DNA from: Purpureocillium takamizusanense
Lineage: Eukaryota; Ascomycota; Sordariomycetes; Hypocreales; Ophiocordycipitaceae
Reading direction: 5' to 3'
Length of the DNA stretch: 64,000 nucleotides
Assembly: GCF_022605165.1 (NCBI RefSeq)
Contig: NC_063072.1
Location: 2,666,001 to 2,730,000, forward strand
Position numbers and translations under genes: made by a program. Below, one piece after another: positions 12,069 to 24,213 of this stretch. Under the pieces are notes generated by a model. That model made no database searches. It was not told the origin of the DNA and saw only the letters and a list, made by a program, of their open reading frames with translations. Every line of letters begins with the position of its first letter. The stretch's first letter is position 1.

Positions 12069-14672
12069 ATGGCTTTCCAAGGAGCGCTGCTGCCGGTGAG
12101 TCAAGCTCGTGACCACGCTCCCCATCATCTTGCTTGAGGCGGGTCATGCTAAAACGTCCTGTCCTTAGAACATGGCGGCCGCCGCTGCGGACGCCTGGCC
12201 CTCGGTCGCAGGCACCCTCGCTGCCCCATGGAGAAGCGCTGCCCTGTCGTCCCGGCACGCGGACCGAGCTGCGTCGGCGAGACACCAGGCCGTTGAGCAG
12301 CCGCCGAAGCAGGCGACAAGTACCCTTCCCGACTTTCTTCAAGATCCTAGTATACGATCGCAACTCCTACCGAAAGTATCCGGCACCGTAACCTCCACGA
12401 GCGCCCAACATGCCGTGCTGAACTTGACCCGCGTCGGCCTACAGGCAGCGAACCCGATATTGCGACGCCCTCTCTTCCAGCCCCAGATGTCTGCCACGTC
12501 TGCACTTGTACGCCCGTTTATGCGCTCTGGCTTCAGCACAATGGTTACGGCACGGAACATGTCCTCCTCTCGCCTTGGTTTGAACCTGCGGGCTACTGGC
12601 ATGCCACATCGGGGATTTGGTACCTCGAGCGGCATCTCGCGCAACCAGCTGGCAACGGTGGAGGAGTCGGCAAACAGGAATCCCGGCAATGCGAATGTGC
12701 AGAACGCATTCTACCAGTTGCTCCTCCGAGCCAACATGCCCGGCATCTTGGTCGAACGCTATCAGTCCGGACGTTTCGCGACCAACGCTGCGACCGAGGA
12801 GGCGTATAAGAAGGCTATAGCGGCCCTCAACGCCGGTACCAACGCAACGGCAGGCTCGGTCGGCACAGCTTCGTATGCTAGGGGTCCATGGTCCGGCCAA
12901 GACCAGGTCTTCGCTGGCTCTGCAGCCGGTGGAAGCGGCGCGGCCAACTCCATGGGTGCCAAGGGAGAGCCCATCCATGTCGTTGTTCAGGAATCCACCC
13001 GTTCGCTCATCTTTCGCTGGGTCAAGTTCTTCGCCACGTTTGTCGTCGTCACGTATCTCTGCTTCGCGGCCGTCACCATTCTGATCGAAACACTGAGCTC
13101 TTTCCGCCGAGGCCCCGGGGCCAAGAACGAGTCCGAAGTCAAGGCTGAAAAGCAGACAACCCGGTTTAGTGATGTCCACGGTTGCGACGAGGCGAAGGAC
13201 GAACTCCAGGAGGTGGTCGAGTTCCTCCGCAACCCCGAGAAGTTCTCTGACCTGGGGGCCAAGCTGCCCAAGGGCGTTCTACTCGTGGGTCCTCCCGGAA
13301 CGGGCAAGACGCTGCTTGCCCGAGCCGTCGCCGGTGAGGCCGGCGTGCCCTTCTTCTACATGTCCGGAAGCGAGTTTGACGAAATCTTTGTCGGAGTTGG
13401 CGCCAAGCGTGTTCGGGAGCTGTTTGCCGCCGCCAAAGCCAAGTCACCTGCCATCATCTTCATCGACGAACTGGATGCCATCGGTGGCAAGCGAAACCCT
13501 CGGGACCAAGCCCACGCCAAGCAGACGCTCAACCAGCTGCTCACCGAGCTGGATGGCTTCGACCAGGACACCAAAATCATCATCATGGGCGCGACTAACC
13601 TTCCCAAGCTTCTCGATAAGGCGCTCACGCGCCCTGGCCGCTTCGACCGGCACATCAACGTCGACCTGCCGGACGTGCGGGGTCGCCTTGCAATCCTGAA
13701 ACATCACGCGAAGAAGATCAAGTGTGCGCCGGATGTCGACCTTGAGGCGGTCGCTGCCCGGTCACCGGGCCGCTCCGGTGCCGAGCTGGAGAATATGCTC
13801 AACCTGGCTGCTCTTCGAGCGTCTCGTGCTAGGGCGACGATGGTCTCCAAGCAGGACATGGAGTGGGCATATGATCGCGTCACCATGGGCGCCGAGAGGA
13901 AATCGATGGTGGTGACGGAGAAGGAGAAGGAGATGACGGCATATCACGAGGCTGGCCACGCGCTGGTGCAGCTTTTCGACAAGGATAGTTCCAGCCGGCT
14001 CTACAAGGTCACGATTCTTCCCAAGGGCCCTACCTTGGGCCACACGGCGCAAGTCCCTCAGATGGACAAGTACTCACACACTGCTGCCGAGTACATGGCC
14101 AACATCCGCGTGCTGCTCGGTGGCAAGATGGCCGAGGAGATGCGCTACGGCGACGACAAGGTGACGTCGGGCGTGTCGAGTGTGAGTCTACTTTCGATAA
14201 CAAGAATGGCTTGGCCATGTGTGTTAACTATACACAGGACCTAGAACGGGCGACGGACCTCAGCTTCATGATGGTGACGCTTTTCGGCATGTCCGACGTG
14301 CTGGGCCCTGTCGAATATGGCCGCCGTTATGAGAACCTCAGCTCCGAGACGAGGAGTGTGATCGAGGGCGAAGTCCAAAAGGCGATGAAGAAGTCGTACG
14401 AGGACGTTAGGAAGTTGCTGACGGAGAAGCGCAAGGAGCTGGACCTGCTGGCCAAGGCGCTCATCGAGTACGAGACTCTGGACAAGGCCGAGGTCGAGAT
14501 GGTGATTCGCGGGGAGAAGCTGCCTGGACGCACCATTGTGCCCAAGGGACCGCTGGTCCTGCCGATTCCGGACGACACGCCCCAACCGCCCGGGCTGAAC
14601 GGAGTGCCTCACCCGCACCCGCCGGAGTCGCCTGCGCCTCCCGCTCCTGCCAAGTCGTCGGGCGCGGACTGA
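12069..14672 (+). CDS. YME1: Mitochondrial i-AAA protease, Yme1/FtsH family
   Basis: ATP-dependent zinc metalloprotease of the mitochondrial inner membrane facing the intermembrane space. It degrades misfolded or unassembled inner-membrane proteins. The model has exons 12069-12095, 12169-14181 and 14238-14672 (824 aa). The 9-codon first exon is supported by GTGAGT, a branch-like GCTAAAAC and TTAG, and joins in frame; starting at 12172 would lose only ten residues. The Arg/Ser/Ala-rich N-terminus fits a mitochondrial presequence. One membrane span lies near residues 293-318. Then come Walker A GPPGTGKT (~383), Walker B FIDELDAIGG, pore motif FVGVGAKR, the second-region-of-homology motif RPGRFDRH, and the zinc site HEAGH (~602), with a downstream Asp in ERATDLSFMM. 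The C-terminus is Pro-rich. Length is slightly above yeast Yme1. Assignment as i-AAA rather than m-AAA rests on the single membrane span. Confidence 0.95.
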
Positions 14673-15785
14673 GGACTCGAGAGCGGCGAGGCTGGGTGCA
14701 GTTGATTCGCGTGTTGTCTGGGTAGGTGGGTGGGTGGCAGCCCCATTTCTCGGGCCTCTTCGACTCGACGAGTCGTAGTGGAGGACAGAGGTTCGATTGG
14801 CTACGGCTGGTCTGCTGCTTGCAGACGAGTTGCTGCATCATGATAGCCCCCCCGCCCGGAGCAAAGCAGAGGTGGGGACAAGCGAGTGCCTGCGGGAGGA
14901 GTGGTGTAAGTTGCTGGACCACGATTATGCGGACAGCGTTTGGTCGGCGCCAACAGTCATCCACGTGTATAACTGTCAGTCATCTGTGTGACATAAGCTC
15001 GCATCGCAATGCATTATTCCATTGAGTCACGCTCAAATCATCTCATCGGCCATGCGGAGTTGCGACGTGAATGCCAAAGGAACTTGTCTGTGTGTCTTGG
15101 CAAGGGCCAGGCCACCCAGCTGTCTGAGTAGTCAAGTACGTATTATCTTATATTCGTATGAAGCACGTAGCTCGGACTGCTTGACTTGACCCCCGTGGTG
15201 ACCCCCGCGCGGACCCAGTTCTATGTAGCGCCACCGCCAGCCAGACTTGGACGCCGCAGGAGCGGCATCGCGGACATGAGGTAAGGGGGGGCCGCGGCGC
15301 TCTGCCGGCTCCCAGCCCCCCCGCGCCTCCCCTAACATGGCGTAATCGAAGTCAAAGGCCAACAACGTAACTACGTATGGGGGGGAGGGGGAGGGGGAGG
15401 GGGATTCCTGCGGGAGGGCGCGGCGCGCGCCCACGCACGAAGGCGGGGAGCGATCCCGGACGGACGGCGGGGGTTGAAGGTTGATTTCGTGGGCCAGCCA
15501 ACAACGACCGTTTCCTTCATTCATGCTTTCTCTACGGTACTATCCCACCCCTTCCCTCTGTCTTTCATAGTCTTGAAAAATCACCTTTTCGTTGCGCCGG
15601 GATTATTCGCTCTACGACCCTGAGTCCTGACCGATTGGACTGATTGTTTTATTTTATTTTATTTTTTTTGATTGCCTATCTCTCTTTCGTGCATCTGGAG
15701 GGAAGAAGGAGAGAGAGCCCAAGGATCGTCAGCGTCTCAGTTTGGGGTTCTTGACTCTTTTGGATCGGCTGATTTGGCAGCAAAG
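14673..15785. other. Intergenic region with a G-run cluster
   Basis: No gene supported in 1.1 kb. It contains the YME1 3' region, GTAC-type short motifs near 15136-15170, the G-run cluster at 15379-15403, and a T-rich segment around 15640-15670 just before the reductase gene. Confidence 0.6.
15379..15403 (+). repeat. Four consecutive G-runs with single-A loops
   Basis: The plus strand reads G7-A-G5-A-G5-A-G5. This satisfies the intramolecular G-quadruplex rule with minimal 1-nt loops. It lies ~380 bp upstream of the reductase start codon. Formation in vivo is inference. Confidence 0.8.
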
Positions 15786-17383
15786 ATGACGAAGATTTTG
15801 GTCACTGGTGAGTCTGTTTTTTATTTCCTTTTGCTGCTACGCTCTACGGCTTGGAGCGAGCTTACGTTTTAAGCTCGTGGTGTGGTGATAGAAGAGTGAA
15901 TGAACGCTGACGATGAACAGGTGGCTCGGGCTTCATTGCCGGTAATTCCCCTTCCGACCCCCCTCCCCTTTACTCTCCTCCTTCTACGCCTCCAACCACC
16001 GCGCAAGAGCCAACCACCCTCCTCCTCCTCCTCTTCCCCCTTCAATCCCCCAGGGGGAGGGAACATAGATGGGCGGCGGCGGCACGGCAGCAGCAGCAGC
16101 AGCCGGGGGGGGAGGCTTTTCCTAACTTTTCACCTTCCCACGACCGCTCCTTTATTCGGTGGCTAACCACCAAACACTGCCTGCCCCCCAACAGCGCACA
16201 TCGTCGAGCAGCTACTCGCCGCGGGCCACACGGTGGTGACGACGGTGCGCTCCGAGGACAAGGCCGCGCGGCTGCGCGAGGCGCACGCCAGCGACAGGCT
16301 GAGCGTCGCCATCGTGGGCGACATTGCCGTCGAGGGCGCGTTTGACGACGTGGTGGCGAAGACGCCGGGGATCGAGGTAGTGATGCACACGGCGAGTCCG
16401 TTTCACTTTCGGTGGAGTACGTTTCTTTTTCCTCTTTTCTTTCCTTTTTGGGGGGTTCTTACTCTTCTCCTCCTCCTTCGTCTTCCTATTTTGGTGTCGA
16501 CCTTGTTTGTTTACTGTTATGCTCTGTGGCTTTCTATCCATGAATCATCGTGAAAGGGGGAGAGGAGGAGAGGGGAAGAATCAAAAGCCCGACTGACGAA
16601 CCCTACTATGCACCCACAGCCGACGCGCAGACGGAGCTCATCGACCCGGCCCTCGTGGGCACCACGTCCATCCTCCGCGCCGTGCACCGCCTCGCCCCGT
16701 CGGTGCGCCGCGTCGTCGTCACCTCGTCCTTCGCCGCCGTCTTGACCGAGGCGCTGCTCGGCGACCCCGGCACCACCTTTGACGAGTCGTCGTGGAACCC
16801 CTCCACCATCGCCGACGTGCACTCCTCGCCCGCCACCGCCTACCGCGTGTCCAAGACGCTCGCCGAGCGCGCCGCCTGGGACTTTGTCGCCCGCGAGCGC
16901 CCGGCCTTTGACCTCGCCACCGTCTGCCCCCCCATGGTCTACGGGCCCCTTGCCCCAGGAGGCGGCGTCGCGTCCCTCGACGCCGTCAACACGTCCAACG
17001 AGCGCTTCGTGGCCATGTGCCGCGGCGCGTGGGCCGCCGGCGGCGCGCCCGATACGGGGCTCGTCACCATTTGGGTTGATGTTCGCGATGTGGCCCGCGC
17101 CCACGTCCTCGCCATGGAAAAGCCCGACGCCGGCGGCCGGCGGCTCTTCCCCGTGGGCGGGCGCTTCTCCAACCGCCGTCTCGTCGACATTGTGCGCGAG
17201 CGCTTCCCCGAGTACGCGGACCGCCTCCCGGGGCCCGACGTCCCCGGTGGCGGGGCACCCCCGGCCGACAAAAACTTCAAGTACAATAACGACGAGACGG
17301 TCCGCGTCCTTGGCATCCAGTGGACGAGCCTCGAGGACAGCGTCGAGGGAGTTGTGCGATCCCTCAAGACATACGGGCTGTAG
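15786..17383 (+). CDS. Extended SDR: NAD(P)H-dependent aldehyde/ketone reductase, GRE2-like
   Basis: Probably a cytosolic NADPH-dependent reductase of carbonyls (methylglyoxal reductase / dihydroflavonol-4-reductase-like family). The model has exons 15786-15807, 15921-15941, 16195-16416 and 16620-17383 (342 aa). The 21-nt second exon carries most of the nucleotide-binding loop; after splicing the N-terminus reads MTKILVTGGSGFIAAH, the TGxxGFIA Rossmann motif. Catalytic YRVSK is at residues 163-167, preceded by the VVTSSFAA segment that supplies the Ser. The HTASPFHF segment and the GRFSNRRLVD region match the GRE2/DFR group. Introns 2 and 3 are long for this window (253 and 203 nt) and pyrimidine-rich. 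The gene runs convergently into the minus-strand membrane protein, 165 bp away. The substrate cannot be deduced. Confidence 0.9.
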
Positions 17384-17547
17384 GGGTAAGACAAACCAAA
17401 AATTGGTGAGGGAACTTCGGATCCGCAGATGGCATCATCACCAAGTGTCGTTCAATTAAAGAATCAAGTCAGGTATCGCTGCTCATGCCCATTACTATGC
17501 GTGACCGTCATCATCATCGGCACCCTCTCTCCCTTCCTCCTCATTAC

Positions 17548-19280
17548 TCACTTGTACGTACCACCTAGCCGCTCGAGTTCCCCCTCGTCCATGACGGGGC
17601 TATTAAGCTCTCTTGTTCGCGTCGAGGTCACGACAGACGATGGAGCCATGCCGACGCTCCCTGGTCCGCTGCGCCCGCTCCATGTTCCCCAACTGCGGTG
17701 TGCCTCCTGCACTGGCTCCTCCATAAGCTCGAGCAGCAGCTCGCGTGACCCTCCGGGTGTCTGCGACCATGACCCGATGGCCACACCGATGCCCTCCCGC
17801 TGGCGTCTCGTCGACGGACTGACTGACGGGCTCCGCTCCGTCGGTGTCGAAGGCAGCGCCCTTGTCGGTGGCGGACCAGGACTCGCGATGCTGAAAAGGT
17901 CCAATGATGTTTGCTGTCGCGGCGTTCGGGGTGTCTGGGGTGGCGATGCAACGTTGCCATATCGCACCGTGCCTGTTCCAGTCGTCGCAGTGCCTCTGGA
18001 CGTGGCCACTCTGAGAGACCTGGCCCCCGTCTTTAAAGAACTTGGTCGAGCCCTGTGTTTCCTTACTCCTGGCGATGTAGGCATGTCCTCATTACCCGTG
18101 ACGATGCCCTGCGGAAACTCATCCATATCGCTGAGTGGCCAGTTGCTTCCTCTTGCGAGGAACCGGCGGTCTCGCAGTCGCGCAGGTGGCCTCAGCGGCG
18201 AGTCACTCGGATTTGTTAACCTGGGCGCAGCGGACAGTAGGGGCATCGGGGACCCGTGCGCCCCGATTCGGCTATGGTCGTCCTTGCTGCTGCTGTTGCT
18301 GTCGCCATGAAGTCGGGCCCGGCGAGCCTGCCGCCTGAATCGCAGATACCACACGAGGACGAGGCTGGCGAGGATGAAGAGCACCGCGGCGGTCGATAGA
18401 GCAATGGTAATCTTGGCACCGATGGAGAGGCCGGTGTCACGGCTGCCACGGCTCGCGGCGATTATGACAGCAGGTGGATGCAAGCCGGCAGCGAGCGACG
18501 GATCCCTTATGGGACCGCCCGCTATTGCCGAGGATGCAGACGAGGGAGTGGTGATGCTGGCACTCGCAGGCTGCAGCCCGGCCATATCAGGTGAATATCT
18601 GCTCTCGACTTTTGCCAGAAGACGCTTGAGTAGGCTCTGGGAATAGGGCCCATCTGACTTGATGGAGGCTGCAGGCGTTTGTCGGCCGCATGGATGCGGA
18701 CCCTGTTCATTTGCGGGCGTTGATTTCTTGCTGAATATGGCAGGCGGAGGTCCAGGATCTGTCAGGGAATATTGTCCAAGCCTGCGCAGGCCACTTAGGA
18801 AAAATTCGATGAAATGACGTCTGAGGAGCAGGGATACGGTACCTTGAGCAAGTGTCAATGAGCCAGTTGACATTGGCTGGAAACGTGTCGGCATGAAGTG
18901 TCAGCTCCCCCGAACCCGGCGTGACGGCTCTCATTCCGCCCGGGGGCAGGGCACCCACGATCTTGGCCGCGGTCGGTGCGGTTTTGAACGCCGCATAGCT
19001 GATGGTTGCAAACATATGCGGCGCGGAGCGCTTCACTGGCGTTGGCACTGTCTGAAGACAGCGCCTGGCACGATTCTTGAAGCGTTTCGTTGCGCGACGA
19101 CACGGACTGAAGCAGGCGGCGGCGGCAGGCAGCAATACACGAAGGGACGTCTGCTACGCCGACAGTCAGGATGCCCCGGCGGCTTGGGCCACACTTCACG
19201 TCGGGTATAGCGGTGCTGCGCGACATAGCCACGGTAGTGGCAGGTTCCGAGGCTGGGCAGGAGTCGAGATGGAGGGTCAA
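17548..19280 (-). CDS. Single-pass membrane protein with Cys-containing ectodomain
   Basis: Unnamed fungal membrane protein; the function is unknown. The supported coding sequence, in transcript order, is a segment ending at 18959, a 34-nt exon 18876-18843, and the last exon 18781-17548. The introns (82 and 61 nt) have GTGGGT/GTACCG donors and CAG acceptors, and the first has a GCTGAC branch. The spliced ectodomain contains DVPSCIAAC, a second Cys pair (VCNHQLC) and the stretch NVNWLIDTCSRLG, then a Ser/Thr/Pro-rich stalk, one hydrophobic span (IALSTAAVLFILASLVLVWY) with a basic stop-transfer RFRRQARRAR, and a ~230-residue Ser/Pro-rich cytoplasmic tail. This is the layout of fungal CFEM-like or sensor-type surface proteins, though a canonical CFEM cysteine pattern is not seen. 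The 5' end is unresolved. The frame is open to an ATG at 19280 but has no signal peptide there. A possible acceptor at 19154 (GGCGTAG after CCTGAC) suggests an upstream signal-peptide exon I could not place. Confidence 0.6.
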
Positions 19281-22200
19281 ACCTGAGGAGCCTCAGAGTT
19301 GGCCCCGGGAGACCCATCTAGCCGGTTCTGCGACAAGGCGTCAAAGGGAAAAGCGCAACGTCCAAAGGAGCGAGAGCCGTCGTGGAGAGGGAGCAGGCGT
19401 CTGCTTCTATGTTGAAACGAAAGCCCGGCCCGAAGGTGACAGCAGCCGTGGCATGTCTCGATGCCTCGACGGACGGCCCAGGACAAGGGCACCCGGCCAG
19501 TCGGGCGCCACATACGACGGCGACGCACGGGTCCGCGACGGTGACGGACATGGTCGAGAACTCGAGCGTGACGAGGCTGCGGTGCCATGAACCGTTCGGG
19601 CCTGGTCGGGAGAGTCGCGGGTTACACGGCTTGCTGGGCTCCCGAGGAGGGCTCGTCTGTACGTTGATACTTTTGTAGGGAGCTCGTCCGTCTCATGTCA
19701 TCTCGAGCGACCATGGCACTGCAAGTGGTCCCACCCTCCCGCACCAGCAGGTGGCGCCAGATGCTGCTGACAGGACGGGTCCCCAGCATCGAAGCCATGT
19801 GGAATCTGCAGCGCCCGCCTCCCCGGCAGGGGTTCCGGCCCCAGAGACTGCCGTGGTTCGTCGGCGGCGGCCGAGTGCTGTAGCTCCCGTCACAAGGGGG
19901 GATCACTGCTTTAATTATCAGCACTCTGCTTGCCTGCCCCCTAGGTGCTCAGGCAGCGACCCTGCGGCTCTGCCTGCCACGTCAGGCGGCGTGGCACCTC
20001 GACTGGCCATTTGACGAACGGCATTGGGCTATGGCAGGCCCTGGCCAGGGGTGCGGCGACATCGGCAGTGTGCCCCATCAGCCGCCCGGGTTGGGTGATG
20101 AGCGTCGTCCGATAAGGCCGGTGATGTCGGGATGGCGGCCCAAGGACGCAACGGGCACTGCTGTATCGTACAGGCACCGGTGGAGAGCGGCCAATGGTTG
20201 GCTGCGGAGTGATTTACAAGCAAGGGTTGGTTGGTAATGAGGCGAGGTCGCATGTAGTGAAGACGTACAAAGTAGAAGGGAGAAAGAAGTGATGACGCTC
20301 GGATGCGGTGTGACGGTAGCCAAAAAAAAAAAGCCTTTCAGGGCGGGAGGGCAGAACAGAGACTGGTCGGGTCCATGGAGCCCAGGAGTGGAGGGCATGC
20401 AGTGGATACTACTAGTACTGTACCTACAGTACCTACCTGTAGGATGCTTACAGTACTAAGGTAAGATGGGTGGCCCGGCATTCACCCCCCAAGGCTTAGT
20501 AGATTCAGCTGGAGGGCTCTAGGGCTTAGCGGCCTGGGGTCACCTATAGCTGAGGTTACTAGTTACAAGGTATTCGACGACAACAACAAGCGACGACCGC
20601 CGGGTAAGAATTGGGATGGGCTATGAAGTATACTGTATTAGTTGGTAGGCAGTGGAGACTGCCTTGCTCGTGTGGCAGGGGCAGGCAGGCCCAGCTGCTC
20701 GTGCTTGCCTTTTGCGTACGCGCATTGAACGGCAGGCGCGAGTCGTAGGCACCACGCACGCACGCAGATACTCATACGCACATCTACCCTACCTCGTACG
20801 CAGGCAGCCTTTACAAAACACCAACGTAGCTACACCTCACTTTGCACCTGTCGATGCCGTCCAGAAGCGAGACCTCCAATGCAGCGACGCGTGTTTGCTC
20901 ACGTCCAGCTCCCTCCTCCGTCCCTCCAGCCAGCCTCGGCGGTAAAGTAGAAGACGAATTGTCCAATCGTCCGGCCTCAGAACGACTCGATCGGCCGCTC
21001 GTACTCGGCCCGGCCCTCGACGCAGCTCTCCACGGGCAGAGGCCCGTGGGCAATCACCTCTCTCCGGGCCCTGCTGAGCGGGCGTGAGATGACATGGGCA
21101 GCGTCCCCTATACGAAGTACGAAGCACCAGCATGCCGTGCAGGGCACTCGTACTCAATTTTTCAGCGCCACGTGCGCCCATCACCGTCGACCTCAGGGCA
21201 GTCATACCTCAACTTGACTCGGGAGCGAGGCCCACCAAGACGGGCATCCGACGTGCCATGGCGCTTGCGCCCACTCATTGGCCCAGACGGCCAACAATGG
21301 TACGAATGAGGTGTCTCAGTCGCCGACGGCCATGGAGGGCCGGGGCACCGTCCGACCTCGCGGGGACAGCGAGACATTCGCGGCCCGGGGAGGCCAAAGC
21401 TTGTCAGACCAGACGCAACGGCCTGCGGATTCCTCTCTACGGTACCCTTCCCTCTGTTTCTCTGCCCCGTTTGCTGTCCGTCCGTTGATGGCGGCATCGT
21501 CGCGGACGGAATGTTCGCTGCCCGGCGGTGTGACGAGGCGACAAGCTCAACAAAGGCCCGACACGAGCGCCGCGACCGAGACGCAGCCTCCCGTCTTGCA
21601 TGCGCCGTCGTCGCCGTGTCGGAATCGCAAGGCCCCGTTGGCGCCAGGCAGCCAGCCTCTGGCCCTCGACTTAGCAGCAAAGTATCCAAGCGAGGCGGCT
21701 GCACACGCACGCCACATGGTTGCCCGGCACTAGACAGCCTGCCATGGCCGCAGCCCCAATCGCACGACACGGATTTGACTTTAAGGTATGTCAAAACCAT
21801 CGGCTTGGGCAAGTAAATGGGGGTCTTTACTCCCCTCCCTACAAGTAAGGGTTTCCACCGAAGGTCTCTTGCTTGCCATGCCACAAGGCCAGCCGCTTCG
21901 GTGGCGTTAAGCAAAAAGGGCCCATAAAGGTTCACAATGCTGGGCATTGGCAGGACTGCGATGGTCGTGACCCGCTACACTCGCTAGCTATTGATGCGCT
22001 GCTCAACAGCTCTTACAGCTCGTCAAGCTTTCTCGGGCTATGTATGTTCAGCCGCGAACCTTGACACCAGCGGCGGCGTCTGTCCGTTTCGGCCATTGGC
22101 TCCGTGCCATTTGTCGAGACAACGTCTACCACAATCCGTCTCGGTCTAGACCACAGAAAGTGCGGTTGTCCGGCTTCGCTTTCTCCCCTGCCCTGATCCG

Positions 22201-22439
22201 GCAGGAACAGCTGATGCGACGTGGAGAAGTTACGACATTGTTACATCACTCCAGAGAAGTGGTCAGCTCACTCCGAAGCGGATATATGAATGCGCCGTGG
22301 GCACGATGCTCCCAGTCACGATGGTGGATGCGCGACACAGAGTAAAGCACGCACCGTGATACCCAGCAGACAGATCATCTAGCCGAACCTACAGTCGAAA
22401 AAGAATCAGAAGGACAGAAAGACATACAGGCAGGCAGAG
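19281..22439. other. Intergenic region, no supported gene
   Basis: 3.2 kb without a convincing gene. The left part should hold the missing first exon and promoter of the minus-strand membrane protein. A GTAC/CTAC-rich patch lies at 20404-20465, and a TACGAAGTA motif at 21111. The 261-codon minus-strand frame 21162-21947 has no domain, no signal peptide and biased composition. The final 200 bp before 22440 is purine-rich and probably the leader of the MARVEL gene. Confidence 0.55.
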
Positions 22440-23086
22440 ATGGCTCACGGAACTTTGCGAGCGGTGGCAGCGTTCTGCCACTTCATGGTTTTCGCGTCGG
22501 CAGCAATCGTGACGGGTCTCGTATCCGCCTTTCTCGACACTTGGTCCTTTCGGGGCTACCGCGTCGTCTTCCAGGAGGTCATTGTACGTACTACGATGCC
22601 TGAGTCGGAGAGGTGTTGCATGAGCTTACCATGAACTGTCGACAGGCCGTCACAACCTTGGTGGTATACCTGTTTGCCATGTTTGTGCCGATCTTGAAGT
22701 CGTACCGGGGCTTCTTTGCACCGGTCAACTTCATCTTCTCGTACCTATGGCTGGCGTCCTTTATCTTCTCGTCGCAAGACTGGAGCGGACGGCTGTGTGC
22801 GCAGACGTCGCTGAGCAATGGCAGGTGTGCGCAGAAGAGGACAGTGGAAGCCTTCAACTTTATCGGATTGTGAGTATGGTGGTGCGGCTGACGTGACCTG
22901 CTGGGGCCGCATTGCTAACGGTTGAGGCGCAGCTTCTTTTTGATCATCAACGTCATCTTTGAAGGAATTCTCCTGTGGAGGTCGCGCGATGACTCGTATG
23001 TCACGCCTCCGCCGGCGGCCAAGGAGCGCCCTGGGACCGGAGGCACGGATGCGAGCGCGCCATCGGCCGCGCAGAACCCGGCTTGA
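22440..23086 (+). CDS. Small four-span membrane protein, MARVEL-type
   Basis: The model has exons 22440-22583, 22646-22869 and 22933-23086 (173 aa). Introns are 62 and 63 nt with GTACGT/GTGAGT donors and CAG acceptors, and the frame is kept throughout. Four hydrophobic segments are clear: about residues 9-31, 50-68, 74-93 and 122-143. The second loop carries SQDWSG and a Cys pair before a KRTVEAF stretch leading into span 4, as in fungal MARVEL-domain proteins. The cytoplasmic tail is short and Pro/Ala-rich. MARVEL proteins of fungi sit in the plasma membrane or secretory vesicles and are linked to membrane apposition and microdomains; the specific role here is unknown. Confidence 0.82.
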
Positions 23087-24213
23087 TGAGGGCTCAGGGA
23101 GGGGTTGCTGGCCTGGTCCGCTCAGTACAGGGCATGGAGGCAAGGCAACCTGAACTGGGAGTGTGCCTAATGTGGTTGATTGTCGAGTCGCTTTTCGCGC
23201 GGGTGGTGATGGTATAATTTCTAATGGTGAGTTGGTATGGCCATTTTGCAGGCCGAGGGTCGACGACGTAGGTGCAGTTAGTGTATTCAATAATGCTGTG
23301 ATGACGATGGCGATGGTGGTGGTGATGATGAAGGGTGTGTAAGAAGTAAGCACCAGTGGGCAGAATGCATGTTTGCATACTATGCACGCACGGGCGGATG
23401 GGCGGCAGGGGAGACGCGGGCAGTGAGCATCGTCACCTTTTGCAGCCCAGCCAACTTCGTAGGGGCTCTCACCTGGCAGCTCACTTACTCACCATCTCAC
23501 CACCTGAGGTGTAAGTGACGGCAGGCGGGCGGGCGCCGCTCACAGAGCCCCGCGGCCGCCTGGTAATAATAGTGCTAACTGAGCCCACATATCATCCCTA
23601 GTAGTAGAGATGCCCATCCAGCATGGAACCCACCCACCCACCTCGGTCCGTCGGGTGTCAATTCTTCAGTGGACAGCCCCCTCCGCCGCCGCCGGGCGTC
23701 TCTGCCAATGGAAACGTCGGGACTTACCTATGCTAAGCCTCAGCCTCGAACCTCGGCCCCGCGTCCCGCTCGCTTCGATCCGGGGTAATAATAGGATTGA
23801 TTGATTGATTGCTGGACAGAGAGCCAGCCTCGAGCATTCGTTTGCCCACAACGACGGCGACATCTCGTCCATCAACACCACCAGGCGATTCCCCCGTGGC
23901 CCCTTGACTTTTGAAAATCATCCAAGACTCCCTCGTGTCTGTACGTTCGTATCTGCAAGCAAGCGTGCGCCGCCTCCGCCTGGTTCTCGAGGGCCGCCCA
24001 CCACGCACGCGTGTTCCCTCCCCATCTTTGTCAAGTCAGTCCGCTATTTGCATCCCGGTTGTGCGACGGACATCGAGTACCATCTGAAACAGACAGCCCG
24101 CGGCAACAAACAGCGCCGGCTCGTCATCGTCGGGCGCGCCCCTACCCCTCTCAGTCATCATAGTAACAAGGTCGCTCGTCTCAGCAGCAACAGCAACAGT
24201 AACAGCCTCCATC
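23087..24213. other. Intergenic region, no supported gene
   Basis: 1.1 kb. It contains a short GTGGTG/GATGG-rich patch near 23290-23330 in the 3' flank of the MARVEL gene. The region 23805-24213 forms an open plus-strand frame that merges into the next gene but has no homology signal and is best read as promoter and leader. Confidence 0.55.

Noticed and set aside
11334..12128. 264-codon minus-strand open frame antisense to the YME1 leader
   Set aside because: No domain and overlaps the YME1 start; best explained as a shadow frame.
21162..21947. 261-codon minus-strand open frame
   Set aside because: No recognisable family, no membrane or secretion signal, Arg/Ser/Pro-biased; no splice partners found.
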